Shown: positions 22,025 to 33,129, counted from the first letter of the stretch. The stretch: 64,000 bases of DNA from Trichobilharzia szidati (GCA_944472155.2 OX235272.1:106026020-106090019), one strand, 5' to 3'. Numbers and translations are program-made. Notes: generated by a model not told the origin, from the letters alone.

Positions 22025-22085
22025 TAGCAGTGGAATCCATCAGGATGCGCATTTCGTCCTATTTGGGACTCGTCAGCTGGGTGCA
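22025..22085 (-). ncRNA. Smalpha-type hammerhead ribozyme (SINE S2), minus
   Basis: Minus-strand core CTGACGA (22076-22070), stem II GTCCCAAATAGGAC, GAAA (22055-22052) and the GCATC cleavage region all fit the schistosome Smalpha hammerhead. All core nucleotides are canonical. The 3' strand of stem I carries a two-base insertion (CTG-AT-GG), which may weaken folding. The copy lies head to head with the plus-strand S2 at 22105. Confidence 0.75.
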
Positions 22086-22104
22086 CAGGAGGTGTCTCTC
22101 GTGG

Positions 22105-22276
22105 CCCAAATGGTTTAGTGGATAGCGCTTTGCGTTTGAAACTATGGGCAACTGGTTTCGAGCCTCGGTGGGAACATCATCACTCAGTGACTGGGAATTC
22201 AGGTACATCCAGCTAGCTGGCGAGTCCCAAATAGGACGAAATGCGCGTTATCCTGGATTACTCCACTGCTAGTCAC
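22105..22276 (+). mobile_element. SINE S2 (Smalpha-like) with hammerhead
   Basis: A tRNA-like head (A-box-like TGGTTTAGTGGATAGCGC at about 22117-22134, B-box-like GTTTCGAGCCTC) leads into a hammerhead: ATCCAG (22207-22212) and CTGGAT (22253-22258) form stem I, then core CTGGCGA (22217-22223), GTCCCAAATAGGAC and GAAA (22238-22241). The core has A6 to G and a CTAG insertion before it, so cleavage is doubtful. The overall layout and the CACTGCTA 3' end follow Smalpha as I know it from the literature on schistosome satellite DNA. Confidence 0.75.
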
Positions 22277-23014
22277 GGAATATCGTCTATTCTCTGTATT
22301 CTGTGTAAGACAGTATGGTTAGAAAGTATAAACAGCTTTCTCATGTTCCAAGCTGTCAGAGTACGGATTCGTGGTATACATGACCAGTGATTCTCCAAAA
22401 GAATAGTTACATTATACAGATGAGAGGCATGTAGTGAAACACTTCCTATTACATCACGAGATATAACACACACGCACAAATACACACACACACACACAAG
22501 GAAGCACTGTGAAAATATTAGATGAAGAGAATTCCTCATCAATTCTATCACTTGACTTACACATATAAACATACATATAGTGGAAATAAGTGAAGAGGAA
22601 ATTATATATTTTAAAGGAATAATGGAAAGCCTAAAATTAATCATCGCTATTTTTAGGATTATCTAATATGCCTATCTTTCAAAACAATCCTTAGAGAATG
22701 AATGAATGAGTAGACAGGAAAACAAAAAAAAAATAAATAAATAAAAACTATGCCCACCCACACACACTCATATATACTACATGCTTACTTAGTTAGTTAG
22801 TTAGTTACACAGAGAAAAATCTCCTAATATACAGAGAGTATTGAGTTAGAAAAATATAGAGTACACCCACGCAGTATAGAAAGAGAAATAAATAGCCAGA
22901 GAAAAGAAAAAAATATTTATTGGGGAACAAATAAAGCATACAGAAAACACACGTCACTAAGGGATTGATTGAAAATCACAAAAACGTATATATATACATT
23001 AAGTTTTTTTTATT

Positions 23015-23243
23015 CCTTCACGTTCCCAGTGGAACATAGAGCTTCAAGCTAGAGGCTTGAAGTTTCTGTAGCAGTGGTGTTTATTTTTACTGGATGGGTT
23101 TGCTAGCCTCATGCCCCCCAACCTTCCCTCTTTACCAGCTTTATTTCTGGCTTAGAGAGGTAAAGAAGTGCGTCGGCCGGGGATCGATCCCCGGACCATG
23201 TGCATGGTCGACGATCATCCCAACCGCTGTGCCACCGACGCAC
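23015..23243 (-). mobile_element. SINE S3, minus
   Basis: Minus strand: tRNA-like head (GTCGGTGGCACAGCGGTTGG, B-box GGATCGATCCCCGG), then the long S3 tail with GAGGCTAGCAAACC and the CTTCAAGCC...GCTTGAAG hairpin, ending near a T-rich stretch at 23005. It is the near full-length partner of 40302-40525. 22280-23005 has microsatellites but no gene. Confidence 0.75.
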
Positions 23244-23284
23244 AATTACATTACAGTTAGTAACACATATTATTTCAGGATTTG

Positions 23285-23605
23285 ATTATGAACTGACAAC
23301 GGTTAGAGAATACCATCGCAAAAACCGCCAGGGAGTACTGGACAACCAGCCAGCTGTTTCATCGGCCTAGTTGGAGACTGACTGTTCTTATCAGTACGCA
23401 CCCACTGATCGGGATTCGAACTCCGGACCTTCCAGTTACAAGGCTAACGAACTCGTAGACCATTAAGCCATTGAGACCCGACCCAATGACCCGTGAATTC
23501 CTGGGTTCGAAACCAAGCGAGTGAGTACTGATGAAGAGACCCACACTAGGCTGACGAAACAGCTGCCCAGCACTCCCAAGTTTTCCAAAACAGTTCTCCT
23601 ATGAA
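23285..23605. mobile_element. Two SINE S1 pieces, tail-outward
   Basis: A minus-strand S1 (23290-23480, with B-box-like segment near 23410) is joined to a plus-strand S1 piece (23481-23600) whose ribozyme-like block reads GAGTACTGATGAAGAGACCC. The junction sits within the tRNA-like head. Confidence 0.55.
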
Positions 23606-23639
23606 GCGCAGATAGTAAAGTAAGGAGTAGTGACAATCC

Positions 23640-24560
23640 GAAATCCGAATCAAAGCTACAATGACTCCATTATGGAGAAGAATTTTATTTTGATAAAATC
23701 ACACAGTGGAGTGTTATACAGTAATATTTACTACTGATGACCACACGTTTCGAGCACAAATTATTACTGCTCATAATCTCATATCAAGGCATTACTCACA
23801 TAACTCACTTTCTTGCTTCACTTATATACATGAGTGGAATTGATGATTAGACATTTGAATAAAAATCAATCAAATAGGATAATGTACATTCAGAAATAAT
23901 AATATGAGTGTTATCAATCAAATACAATCAGATGGGAAATAAGACGAGTGTTTTTATAGTCAAAATAAATAAGTAACTTGTTAGAATGTTATGATGTATG
24001 TGAATTGAATTGAAATAGAATTTTAAGATTATTTATTATCTTCCTCTGATTTGACTGACTGGTGGTAATAATATCTTCCATATCTCTGGTATTTGCATTG
24101 AGTCACTTCTATTGCGCATGTGTTGAGTGTAGACTCGATGAACCAGGCAGGATTCAGTAATCAATCTTTCTCTCTCTCCCACCTACCTATTAAATTTTTA
24201 TGTGTCTCTCACGCTAGTGCTGAGCTTTTATTCTAAATTACTTATCTTCTCGGGGTCAATCATTCTAATCTTAGCTGAATTCTTATGTTCTGACAATCTG
24301 ATCACACCCGATCTACCAGTTTCACTTATGTAGTTGACCTAACTCACAGTCATTGCAAGGTATTTTGTAAATTATATTATTTTGTCTAATTGGGTCAACC
24401 TACAGGCTCCTTCAACCTACTTACAGAGCTTGTCCTGTCTGAGTGAGTTTGTAGGTTTAAATGCCACCACCATAATTCCTGCTTTATTGAAAATCCTACG
24501 TAGGGAGGGTCTCAGATGTCCCCTCCCTCTTTATATGGTAAAACTGTGGATGATTTTATT
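23640..24560 (-). mobile_element. PLE-E 3' portion, minus, uninterrupted
   Basis: On the minus strand the order is the TTTTACCATATAAAG block (24545), a decayed GIY-YIG start with a YKIPCNDCE-like segment (about 24370-24340), the AGTGACTCAATGCAAATACC segment (24110-24090), then the 3' tail to about 23640. It serves as the empty-site reference for the RTE-A insertion at 36432-39847: the corresponding target here is continuous at 24065-24095. Confidence 0.65.
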
Positions 24561-24894
24561 TTCTCTTATTTATGTTAGCATTATTAGTGTCACTATTATT
24601 TTTATTTTGCTTCCTAATGAATTTTATAGGATAGTCATTTAACACCAACCAGCTATTCTTCTATCTGCTTCATTTAATCATTTCGGTCTTTTTTGTGCTA
24701 CTTAGTACTCTGTTTTAGCAACTTATTAAAAGTTATGAATTTTAATAGACAGTAAGCTCCACCCCCACGATACTTAGTTATTATATTACTTGAATATGCA
24801 GACATTTCAAATAACCTGACTAATAATCTGTTATTAAGGTGGTGGTCATTGAACTGGGATCATTTAAACCTGCTTAGATGAATAATTTTCTATA

Positions 24895-25445
24895 ATTGGT
24901 TTGTAAGGATTAGTTTTGTTTTTACGAGTTGATCACGGATTGATATCAGTTAGAGAACCAATTGAAAACCAGCACTGGAATACTGCCAGGCAGCTGTTTC
25001 ATCCTTGTTTTGGCAGTACGCACCCACCAAAGCCAGTTTGAACCCAAGACCTTCCGGTTACAAGGCAAGCAAGCTCGTATACCATTCAGCCACTGGGACC
25101 CGATTCAATGGCCAATGAATTCTAACTTCTACCAATTCGTGATTTAGCGCGACTGACACCAACCAATGTCATCGGTAGGAAATCCATCTTCACACTTGAC
25201 TGAATGGAACTCACTAGTCACGACTTCTCAGTAGAACTCCAAGAAACTCCGTTCTGTAGCAAGTTACTAGCGAGCATCAAATTAATTTTTCATAGTTGGT
25301 TTGTAAGGTATACGAGCTTGCCTTGTAACCGGGAAGGTCCTGGGTTCGAACCCTGTCGGCGGGTGCGTACTGTCGATGATTCCCAAACTAGGACAACGGA
25401 AACAGCTGGGCTGTCCAGTACTCCAGTGTTGGTTTTCAATGTTTC
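24895..25445. mobile_element. SINE S1 pair (minus then plus)
   Basis: Minus-strand S1 at 24895-25275, then a plus-strand S1 at 25305-25445. The plus copy has a tRNA-like B-box GGTTCGAACCC (25344-25354), an altered core TCGATGA, and paired GTACTG/CAGTAC arms. Confidence 0.6.
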
Positions 25446-26240
25446 TCTTACCTGAATAAGTCAATTTTTAAAATCTGATGAAATCCTACTCTGTTTGTAA
25501 TAAAGAAAGAACACACACACACACATACGCACTCACACTCATACAATGACCGAACAGCTAACTAAGAAACTAAACACACCTGGAAGAATTATGTACATTA
25601 ACTCTATTTTATTTGGTAGCCTATAATTATAATTATTATTATTTATTGATTTTAATGACTATTTAAAAATATTCAAACTTCAAAAAATTCAAATTTCATA
25701 AACATGGGATTTTGTTAAGAGAACAAAGCATATGATGTACAATATCGTACGAGTATACGTTCGCGTGCCTGCGTGTGTATGTCTAGACACGTGCAAAAGT
25801 ACTATTTCAATTAAAAATTAAATTATATCAATTCTTAAACTTTCATCGATTTATATACATACATACATACACTATAACTATAGAATGCGAGTGAGAATAA
25901 AAGAATGAAATTTGAAAAAATCAATAGACTGTATATATATATATATATATATATATAACATCACATGATGAACTTAATTAACGGTTAGTTAACTTGAAAA
26001 GAAAGTTGACATGAAATGAAATAATTTGACTGTGGCAAGCAATAAAAGAAAGAGAAAAATTGATCTTAAATAGAAAAAATCAATTTAATCTTATGCATGC
26101 ATGTATGTAAGTTTGTGTGTGTGTTTGCGTATGTTTTGCTTTCAAAAGATGCTTAGAATGTCTAAAAGAAGGTAGGCATATACAAATTGCATATTCTACC
26201 GTTGTGATTAAAAGAATTTTTTTTTATAAAAAACTTCTGT
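25445..26240. other. AT-rich stretch with microsatellites
   Basis: CA run (25511-25528), TACA run (25856-25870), TA run (25931-25957). No recognisable gene. Confidence 0.7.
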
Positions 26241-26279
26241 TAGAATTTCATCATAAGCTGACATCGATTAGAGAACTAT

Positions 26280-26762
26280 TGTGAAACCTGGCCTCTTCGC
26301 GCGGAAGATGTACGCAGACTCGAGGTAGTAGACCATTGGTGCCTCAGGTACATTCTGCATGTTCGTTGGCAGGACAAACTCTCCAACGAAGAAGTGCGTC
26401 GTCGTTGCTACAACATCAACCAAATTCCAGTACTGGTCTAACAACGTCGCCTTCGGTGGTTTGGCCATGTTCTGTACCGATCAGGTGACGATCTGGTCAA
26501 ATCAGTTCTAAACCCCTCGCCATTACCATCTTGGTGATGTCGCAGGGGTGGACAGCTGAAAACATGGCTTGGTACAGTCAAGGCTGATATGGAGTGCCTG
26601 GGGCTACAAACCGTCTACGGACTCCGTCTGTGGAACAAGAATTGGATAACCCTGTCGCAAAACCTTGCATCAGATCGCCGCGCCTGGGCAGAGATGATTC
26701 GAGATGTTCATGAAGCCGGCTCATCCTCCCGTAGGAGATAGCCGAAGTAAAGTTAAAGTAAA
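26280..26762 (+). mobile_element. Non-LTR retrotransposon family C, pol C-terminus
   Basis: Plus-strand translation, with one early stop, shows LRAEDVRRLEVVDHWCLRYILHVRWQDKLSNEEVRRR-type content. It then shows WFGHVLYRSGDDLV, a GGQLKTWLGTVKADMECLGL segment, and ITLSQNLASDRRAWAEMIRDVHEAG near the end. This is the region after the catalytic domain in LINE reverse transcriptases. The element ends GATAGCCGAAGTAAAG with a (AAGT)n-like tail. Its 3' end is shared with 35460-35578 and, as a short piece, with 27727-27765. No palm motifs are present. Confidence 0.7.
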
Positions 26763-26796
26763 GTAGTACACACTACACTAGTTACTCAGTAATGTC

Positions 26797-27250
26797 CAAT
26801 CAAAATGACCTATAAGTTGTGGATTCTTCAAATCTCGCTTGACCTATTTCTTCCTGACTGAGCCGAACTGTATGGCTCATATAACCTGTACCTGGTGTAA
26901 TTGTGAATTCATATAGAGTGTTGCTTGGTGGTCTATGGCGATTTGATTGGTGAATTCCCTGGATAGATTTTGTTATTTTGATGATAAAGCATTCATCATG
27001 ATTGCTTTGCATCCGTCAGTCATGATTAGTTGTACACCACGACTAACTAACTGGTCACTGAAAGGTTCATTTGGAATGGAACATAAGCTATCGAATTCGC
27101 GTGATGAAATAGTTAGCATTTTTTTGTGTGGCATGTACTACTAACAGGATTTATCAATAATGCATAGATGCAGATGGGACAGAGAGCGACTAAAATTGAA
27201 ACCAACATTGTTAAGGAAACGATGTTCTCATACCCCCAACCTGCTATACC
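26797..27250. repeat. Dispersed repeat V, inverted relative to 20281-20765
   Basis: Reverse-orientation copy of the V repeat. The minus-strand ORF 26800-27012 and plus-strand ORF 26947-27144 are incidental. Confidence 0.6.
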
Positions 27251-27254
27251 CCCA

Positions 27255-28005
27255 CTGGTCATGACTTCCCACTAGAACCCAAGTAACTAACTACCTAACT
27301 ACCTAAATAGAGCCAGCCGCTAGTGAGCATGAGATGATTGATATTCAAATATTCGTTTCGAGGGATTTGATTGGTTCTGGGATTTCATCATGAGCTGACA
27401 TCAGTTAGAGAACTATTGGAAAACCAGCTGGGAGTACTGGGCAGTCAGCCAGCTGTTTCCGTTGTCCTAGTTTAGGAGTCGTCATCAGGACGCACCCGCC
27501 TCCAGGGTTCGAACCTAGGACCTTCCGATTACAAGGCGAGTGCATAGACCATTCTCAGCCACTGGGACCCGACCGACCTATTGACCATCCCATCAATTCC
27601 AACTTCTGCCAATTCACGATATTAAAGTGTGTCTGGCACTAACCACTGTCCCATTCCGATCTGCTGTACCCCACTGTTGCTGTGAGAATAACTCCCAGTT
27701 TCAAATAGGAGTGGTGATATTCACCCACCTCTCGTAGGAGATAGCCGAAGTAAAGTAAAAAGTATTGCAAAATACCAACATGGAGTTACTGGGCAGCCGG
27801 CTGTTTCGTGTCAGCCTAGTTTGGGACTTTTCGATATTACGTACACACCCACCCACCAGGGTTCAGACCCAAGACCAAACTAGGCTGACGAAAAAGCTGG
27901 TTGTCCGGTACCGGTACTCCCCTCGTGGTTTTCAAATAGTCGATATCAGCTCATGATGAAATCTTGAAACCAATCAAATCAAATCAAATCCCAGCAAACC
28001 AACAA
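27255..28005. mobile_element. Clustered SINE S1 pieces
   Basis: Minus S1 at 27255-27700 (interrupted by the V junction; B-box GGTTCGAAC at 27506-27514), a short family C 3' tail at 27727-27765, then minus and plus S1 pieces at 27775-28005 meeting inside the hammerhead-like region. Confidence 0.55.
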
Positions 28006-28432
28006 CACCTGGACAAGTTAGAATCATGAGAAGAGAGGGCTGGACGTCAGTGTCTTCACCTTCTTCACTAATTTTACCAAAACTTTCTTGATTGTCTTGT
28101 AAAAAGATAAACTGACAAGAAAATAAAGTTTACCATATACAGAAAGCCGACACATTCCAACAAGTATTTGAATTTCCAATCAGGTCATCCAATAGGAATA
28201 AAAGTTTCAGTAGCTTTAAATCTCACTGCCAGAGCTAGAAACATTATAACAGATAATGACGATATTGGAGAACGAGATATCCAATATAAAAAAAGGTTGT
28301 GATTGGAAAAGCTAGTAGATAATATTATCAATAAAAAGGAGCAGAAGGGAAAACAAAAAATTGAAAAATCTTGGCTATCGACGATAGCCATTCCATATCG
28401 AAAGGACACAGCTGAACAACTTCAAAGAACGC

Positions 28433-28888
28433 TTGCATCATGTAATATTTAAGTCTAATTCTCTGGAGAAAGCGTTGGTGCATGTCAAGGATATGGTTCC
28501 CAAAATGTCACAAAGTAATTGTGTCTGCAGGATGAAGTGTTCAGAATGTGATGCATGCTATATGGGGGAGAGCAGTAGGCAGGTGAAGGTCAGAGTGAAT
28601 GAACATAGACTATGCACGAAACGTCCACCTAGAAATGAAGTAGAATTAAAAAGTCTAGAAAAAAGATCGGCTATAGCAATGCATGCGATAGACAACGGAC
28701 ATAAGATTGATTTCGACAATGTCGAAATTCTTGGAAGAGGATTTCATTCACATAAAGAAAGATTGACTTCTGAAGCCTTGCACATTTCAACCACATCGAA
28801 TGCAGTGAATAGGAAAGAAGGGATAGACTTATCACCTATAATGGCAAACTCTTATGAAGCAAGACAGATGAGAAAAAACACTTTATGA
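28433..28888 (+). CDS. GIY-YIG endonuclease domain of PLE-D
   Basis: A 151-residue open frame. Residues about 25-65 hold a cysteine-rich entry (CVCRMKCSECDACYMGESSRQ) in which CDACYMGE occupies the YIG position, followed by VKVRVNEHR, where the Arg and Glu-His fit the conserved endonuclease helix. A later AIAMHAIDNGHKIDF segment is typical of Penelope C-termini (ARHxxxTGHxID). The GIY half is replaced by VCRMKC. The domain nicks DNA for target-primed integration in PLEs. The start is internal to the ancestral polyprotein, so the ORF is a remnant, not an independent gene. The CCHH-like cysteines before the YIG motif are retained. Confidence 0.75.
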   Translation: MHHVIFKSNSLEKALVHVKDMVPKMSQSNCVCRMKCSECDACYMGESSRQVKVRVNEHRLCTKRPPRNEVELKSLEKRSAIAMHAIDNGHKIDFDNVEILGRGFHSHKERLTSEALHISTTSNAVNRKEGIDLSPIMANSYEARQMRKNTL

Positions 28889-29150
28889 GCCTCCATGATC
28901 TTTAAAAAAAAATGTAGTATCATGTTTATCACATGTGAATTCAAGTACTTTCCATATGACAACACACTCACACACACTCCTACCGACAAATATACACAAT
29001 AACATTATGACATTAGTCATTACAAATATATGTGATGACTGCTTACATATTTCTATTGTTACAAATGTCCACGGACAAATGACCTTCAAATAAACTGACT
29101 TCAATTTATGTAAAAAAAAATTTTGATTGATCAAAATCCGAATAAATCTG

Positions 29151-29179
29151 CTGAAGAAGCTGTGGCTTACACAGCGAAA
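29151..29179 (+). ncRNA. Hammerhead-like motif 3' of PLE-D
   Basis: CTGAAGA (29151-29157), one extra A, a six-pair stem GCTGTG/CACAGC with a five-base loop (29159-29175), then GAAA (29176-29179). PLEs are reported to carry hammerhead motifs in their terminal repeats. Stem I and stem III partners were not resolved by eye. Confidence 0.55.
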
Positions 29180-29671
29180 CGTTCAGAAAACAGATCTTGT
29201 TTTGATTTTTTCTTAAACACGCTGGGATTAATTTAAATAATTTATAATGAATCAATCTGACCCGGCGCTCAAATTATTCCAGGAAGTTCGTAACACCTAC
29301 GGTCTGGAAACTTATAATACTAAGCTCTAGGTTGAAGCCGCCCTATATATTCCACTAGAAACGTAAATAACAGCTAATTATTTCAAATAATCCAAAAGAA
29401 CTTATAACTCCATTATGTTATCAAACGACGTTATAGCTGAGTCAGTCAGTCAGTCAAACACAAAAATAACATTTATTGACACAGATGATAAGGTTATTGA
29501 TTTTACGTCTATGACGCATTCGTCTAACCAGTCAAACAAATATTCTTTCAAAATGATCACGTGATGAAAAATGGAGACCAATTTTATCGAAAGTAATGAA
29601 CTCCATCAAAACACAGCAGTCAATAAAAAAAAAATATTTTTTCAGGTATTGGTTTTTGCAGGGATTTTGTT

Positions 29672-30062
29672 TGATTCGTTGGAGGATTTCATCATGAGTT
29701 GACATCAGTTAGAGAACCATTGGAAACATTTGGAAGCTGTGACCAGTAGGGTGCAGCAGGTTGAAGGTGAGGCAGTAACTCACATCGAAGAAGACATTGC
29801 GAGGTGGTCGCGCTATGTCGTGAACTGGCAGAAGTTCGAATTCATGGGCATTTGGTCATTGGATCGCTCGGGTCCCAGTGGTTGATGATGAATGGTCTAC
29901 GAGCTCGCTAGCCTTGTAACCAGAAGATCCTGAGTTCGAACTGGCTGTGGTGGGTGCGTACTGCCAAAGAGGCAGTCCCAAACTAGGCTGACGAAGCAGC
30001 TGGCAGGCTGTCCAGTACTCCCTAGTGGTTCTCTAACCGATGTCAGCTGAAGATGAAATAGC
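29672..30062 (+). mobile_element. SINE S1 copy
   Basis: A short minus-strand S1 tail (29672-29730) followed by a plus S1: front GTGACCAGTAGGGTGCAGCAGG, tRNA-like head near 29876, and a degraded ribozyme-like block near 29960. Its tail is replaced at about 30060 by PLE-A sequence. 29215-29672 has no recognisable gene. Confidence 0.6.
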
Positions 30063-30910
30063 TATCCCGAAAAATTTATCAAGAAACACATGACAAAGAA
30101 AGCCGAAAAGGACTACTCACTATCTGTAAACAAGAAGTCATTTTAATATACGACTACAATTCAAGGGCGATATACCAAGTGAGATAATTACGAAGAAATT
30201 AAGAAAATCAGTTCAAAGAACTTTTAATGCTGGCGAACTACACGTATTATTCTCTACACGACCGATGGTGCTACCTCGACTGAAAGATGAAGTACCTAGA
30301 CTAGCCACTTCAAATTGTATCTACCAATTCAACTGCGCTTTTGGTGGAGCGAGTTATATTGGCCGTTGCTCTAGAAACTTGATTTTTCGTGCTCACTCGG
30401 GAACATCTCCCACTATGGCTAAGTAAAGGTGTAGTTAAAACCATTAACAACTCGATATTAGACCATCTAGTACAAACCGGCCACAAAGCCAGCCAGCATT
30501 GAAGAATCCTTCTCTATCATCTACCGGGTGCCAAATAAATTGCCAAAAACATAGAAGTACCGCATGCTCCAAACAGCAGAGGCTATCGCAATTCGCCTCA
30601 AACAACCAGTGCTCTGTGTGCAAAAGAAGCAAGTCCAGCCAGCCACTTCTACTGCCCTGGCTGGCCTTCAGTAGAGACTATAAATTCATGAATTTGTATT
30701 ATTATCTTTCCTAATTTGTCATCTGATATTCAGTGTGTATTGTTATGTTGATGCTATTGAACTGTAATCTATTGATATTATTATTGATTCGATGTTATTT
30801 AAACAACATTAATGTTGTTCATAACACTAATTCATTCATTCATTCACTATAATGTGTATATATAACTGTAGAGCCTGATGATGAAGGGGTTATCGAAAAG
30901 AGTACTCTTT
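30062..30910 (+). mobile_element. PLE-A 3' fragment
   Basis: Starts in the post-RT region: EKFIKKHMTKKAEKDYSLSVNKK-like codons at about 30068-30140 match 45865-45935. It continues with KLRKSVQRTFNAGEL, then the GIY-YIG segment (GGASYIGRCSRNLIF, about 30335-30385) and a C-terminal EAIAIRLKQPVLCVQK-like end near 30625. Multiple frameshifts are present. A CTGATGATGAAGG...TATCGAAAAG block near 30867 may be a decayed hammerhead. 30910-31485 has no recognisable gene. Confidence 0.7.
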
Positions 30911-31484
30911 GTTCCATGTCCATTCTTTTGAAAAATTTTAATGGGCATTTTTAATCAGTCAAGGTGAAATCCTCAAATAAATCAATCGAAAAAAGTTATG
31001 TTATTCAACACAATTCAATTTAGAGAAAGAAAAATATGCAAACCATTTCAAAAACAGAAAATAAAGAAAATAAATGAAGTGAGACTTACAGAGTATATGT
31101 ACCACGGAAACATTGATCATAATCTTTATGTCGTAGTTTATATAAGTCGATGGCGGAGAAATTATTGCCTGACGATTGTGTAGAAGACAATAGACTATTT
31201 GGACTATTTGACGCAAGATAATATAATGTTGTATTGATTGCTTTTGGATTGACAACTCCAGGAGCATATGAATGACTGATAGTTACACCTGATGTCCATA
31301 ACTTTTTGTGTGTTAAAGAGAAAAAAGAGGAGAAAGAACACAGGTAGGTAGGTAGGTGGGTGTGTTAACTATTTCACTTAAAATAAAACACAAAAGTCAA
31401 AACTAATAACACAAAGTCGAATATGAGGAAAAATACTCGCACAGCGATAACATTGACTACTGCTAGTTGAGCAATAATATCGTC

Positions 31485-31625
31485 AAGTGACATTGGATGG
31501 GTCGAGTCCCAATGGCTTAATGGTTTACGAGTTCGCTAGCCTTGTTACTGCAAGGTCCTGGGTTCGAAGCCGAGTAGGAATGCGTACCGATGAAGAGTCA
31601 GCCCCAAACTGGGAGGAAACATCTT
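31485..31625 (+). mobile_element. SINE S1 fragment
   Basis: tRNA-like head with A-box-like AATGGCTTAATGGTTTACGAG and GGTTCGAAGCC, then CCGATGAAGAGTC and GAGGAAAC of the ribozyme-like region. 31625-32255 has no recognisable gene. Confidence 0.6.
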
Positions 31626-32254
31626 GAATTGACGGACCGCTGGTTATTGAAATGGAATGAAAATGTAGGTGGCGGCGGCGGCAGGACTCGAACTATCAGC
31701 CACTGGAAATAAATTACTCATTAGTCTCAAATGAACCGTGAACATTGGAAGGGAACGATGAGATCCAATTAGAAGTTGGATCACGTAGCACAGCTACCTG
31801 GTAGACACAGTAAGACTGGTGATTCGGATACCGCTGGTTTGACTTAGATTGTAGAAAATCTTCATGTGATCTAATAATTTAGAACACATACAAGTTAGCA
31901 ATGGGATTTTTTGTTGTGAAACTTCTATTCAGAGCTGTACAGTTAATTTAGCGATTTATATGTATGACAACAAAGTCCAAAGTTTGTATTGTTCAATTAG
32001 TAACAAAAATAAATCAAAGTGTACGAGAAATAAAAATTCGTGAAATATAGTGAATAATCTAATGTAATCGAGCGATAGAGAGAGAGAGAAGTGACATCTA
32101 ACTAGTGAGGTGATGAATAGTCGCCAATTGGGAATAATCGATCGATAATAAGTCCTTATATGTTGCATAATAAAATCTAAGCAGCATTTTGATTTCTTTT
32201 TGATTTTTCAAACCAATTTTCCATTCATTGTTCTCTTGTTATCCATTTTTCTTA

Positions 32255-33115
32255 GATTTCTAGTCGAGCAATGGGTACCCTCAAAGGTTCATCAACAAGT
32301 ATGGAATATCTGAAGTCACAAATGTAAAACAAATCACAGTAGGAGAAAAGCCGATCTACTTTCAGCTTGATTGTAAAGGTGAAAAAATTGAAGCGATGAT
32401 CAATAGAAGGCTGAGTACATCACTAGCCATAGCCTATCCTGCAGCTAAGCTCGTCCCCGTCTATCGAACAACTTGCTCTTTGGTGCAATCAAAAATCGAT
32501 AGATATCCTTCTCATGTTAACTCCAACTGTATATACAAATTTACATGTATCTGCGGGAGCAGTTACATTGGAAGGACAGAAAGAAGGGCATATCTACGAT
32601 TTTCTGAACATGTACCAAAAAGCCTATGTCTCCAGTGGGGAACAAATGCTTTAAACAGTGCCATCGCCAGGCATCTCCTCGACACGGGTCATGAGGTGGA
32701 CGTCGAAAAGTCGTTCAAAATTATCAATAAGCAAAAGAGCTCAATTCTCCTCAAGTTTGCTGAAGCCATTTCCATCAAGCGCCTGAAACCTGATTTATGC
32801 GTCCAGAAAGAAGCGGTTATCAGTCTTTCTTTGCCCTGGTAACTGGATATTTTTCATCTGAATGCGTAATGCTGAAAAGTTTCCATTGTGTATGATTATT
32901 ATTGTTCGGAATAGTGTTTAATATTATATTATATATTATTACTGTATGCATATATTGATCGATTGATTGATTTTTGTTTAAAATGAACTCTGTGCAAGTA
33001 TGTTAAAATATGTTTTGTAGATACATTTAATAATGTCTTTGCCCTGTAAGCAGCTGACGAGAAGGCAACGAAATAAACAATGATGGTACCACTTTATTCT
33101 GCTAAAACTGTAGTT
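32255..33115 (+). mobile_element. PLE-B fragment with GIY-YIG ORF
   Basis: 5'-truncated PLE. An in-frame lead-in with PQRFINKYGIS precedes the annotated ORF and corresponds to the end of the post-RT region. The endonuclease ORF follows, then about 270 bp of 3' tail containing CTGACGA (33054-33060) and GAAA (33070-33073), but without a stem II between them. Related minus-strand fragments lie at 14165-14870 and 50690-51070. Confidence 0.75.
32396..32842 (+). CDS. GIY-YIG endonuclease domain of PLE-B
   Basis: A 148-residue open frame that is open further upstream to about 32260, so the ATG is only an internal methionine. SNCIYKFTC (residues about 43-51) and SSYIGRTERR (about 54-63) are the GIY and YIG halves of the domain. 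The following RFSEHVPKSL supplies the expected His. ARHLLDTGHEVDVEKSFKIINKQ and EAISIKRLKPDLCVQKE form the typical Penelope C-terminus. This is the best preserved endonuclease domain in the window, with no internal stop. It lacks its RT partner, so it is a truncated element rather than a working gene. Confidence 0.8.
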   Translation: MINRRLSTSLAIAYPAAKLVPVYRTTCSLVQSKIDRYPSHVNSNCIYKFTCICGSSYIGRTERRAYLRFSEHVPKSLCLQWGTNALNSAIARHLLDTGHEVDVEKSFKIINKQKSSILLKFAEAISIKRLKPDLCVQKEAVISLSLPW

Positions 33116-33129
33116 CTGAATATTCCTCA

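Larger units (their letters stand above)
28126..29215 (+). mobile_element. PLE-D fragment: post-RT region, GIY-YIG ORF, 3' hammerhead-like motif
   Basis: Upstream of the intact ORF, the sequence encodes VYRKPT-like and HPIGIKVSVALNLTARARNI segments typical of the region following the RT fingers and palm in Penelope-like elements. One frame break and one stop separate this from the endonuclease ORF at 28433. About 260 bp after that ORF lies a hammerhead-like motif at 29151-29179. The RT catalytic core is missing, so the copy is 5'-truncated. Confidence 0.75.

Noticed and set aside
23740..23790. A hammerhead in the PLE-E tail (reverse ATTATGAGCAG...TGCTCGAAACG)
   Set aside because: The GAAA and a short stem are present, but the upstream core has at least two mismatches to CUGANGA in all four copies seen, so I do not call it.
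33054..33073. A hammerhead downstream of PLE-B (CTGACGA...GAAA)
   Set aside because: The nine bases between the two core parts cannot form a stem II, here or in the 50750 copy.
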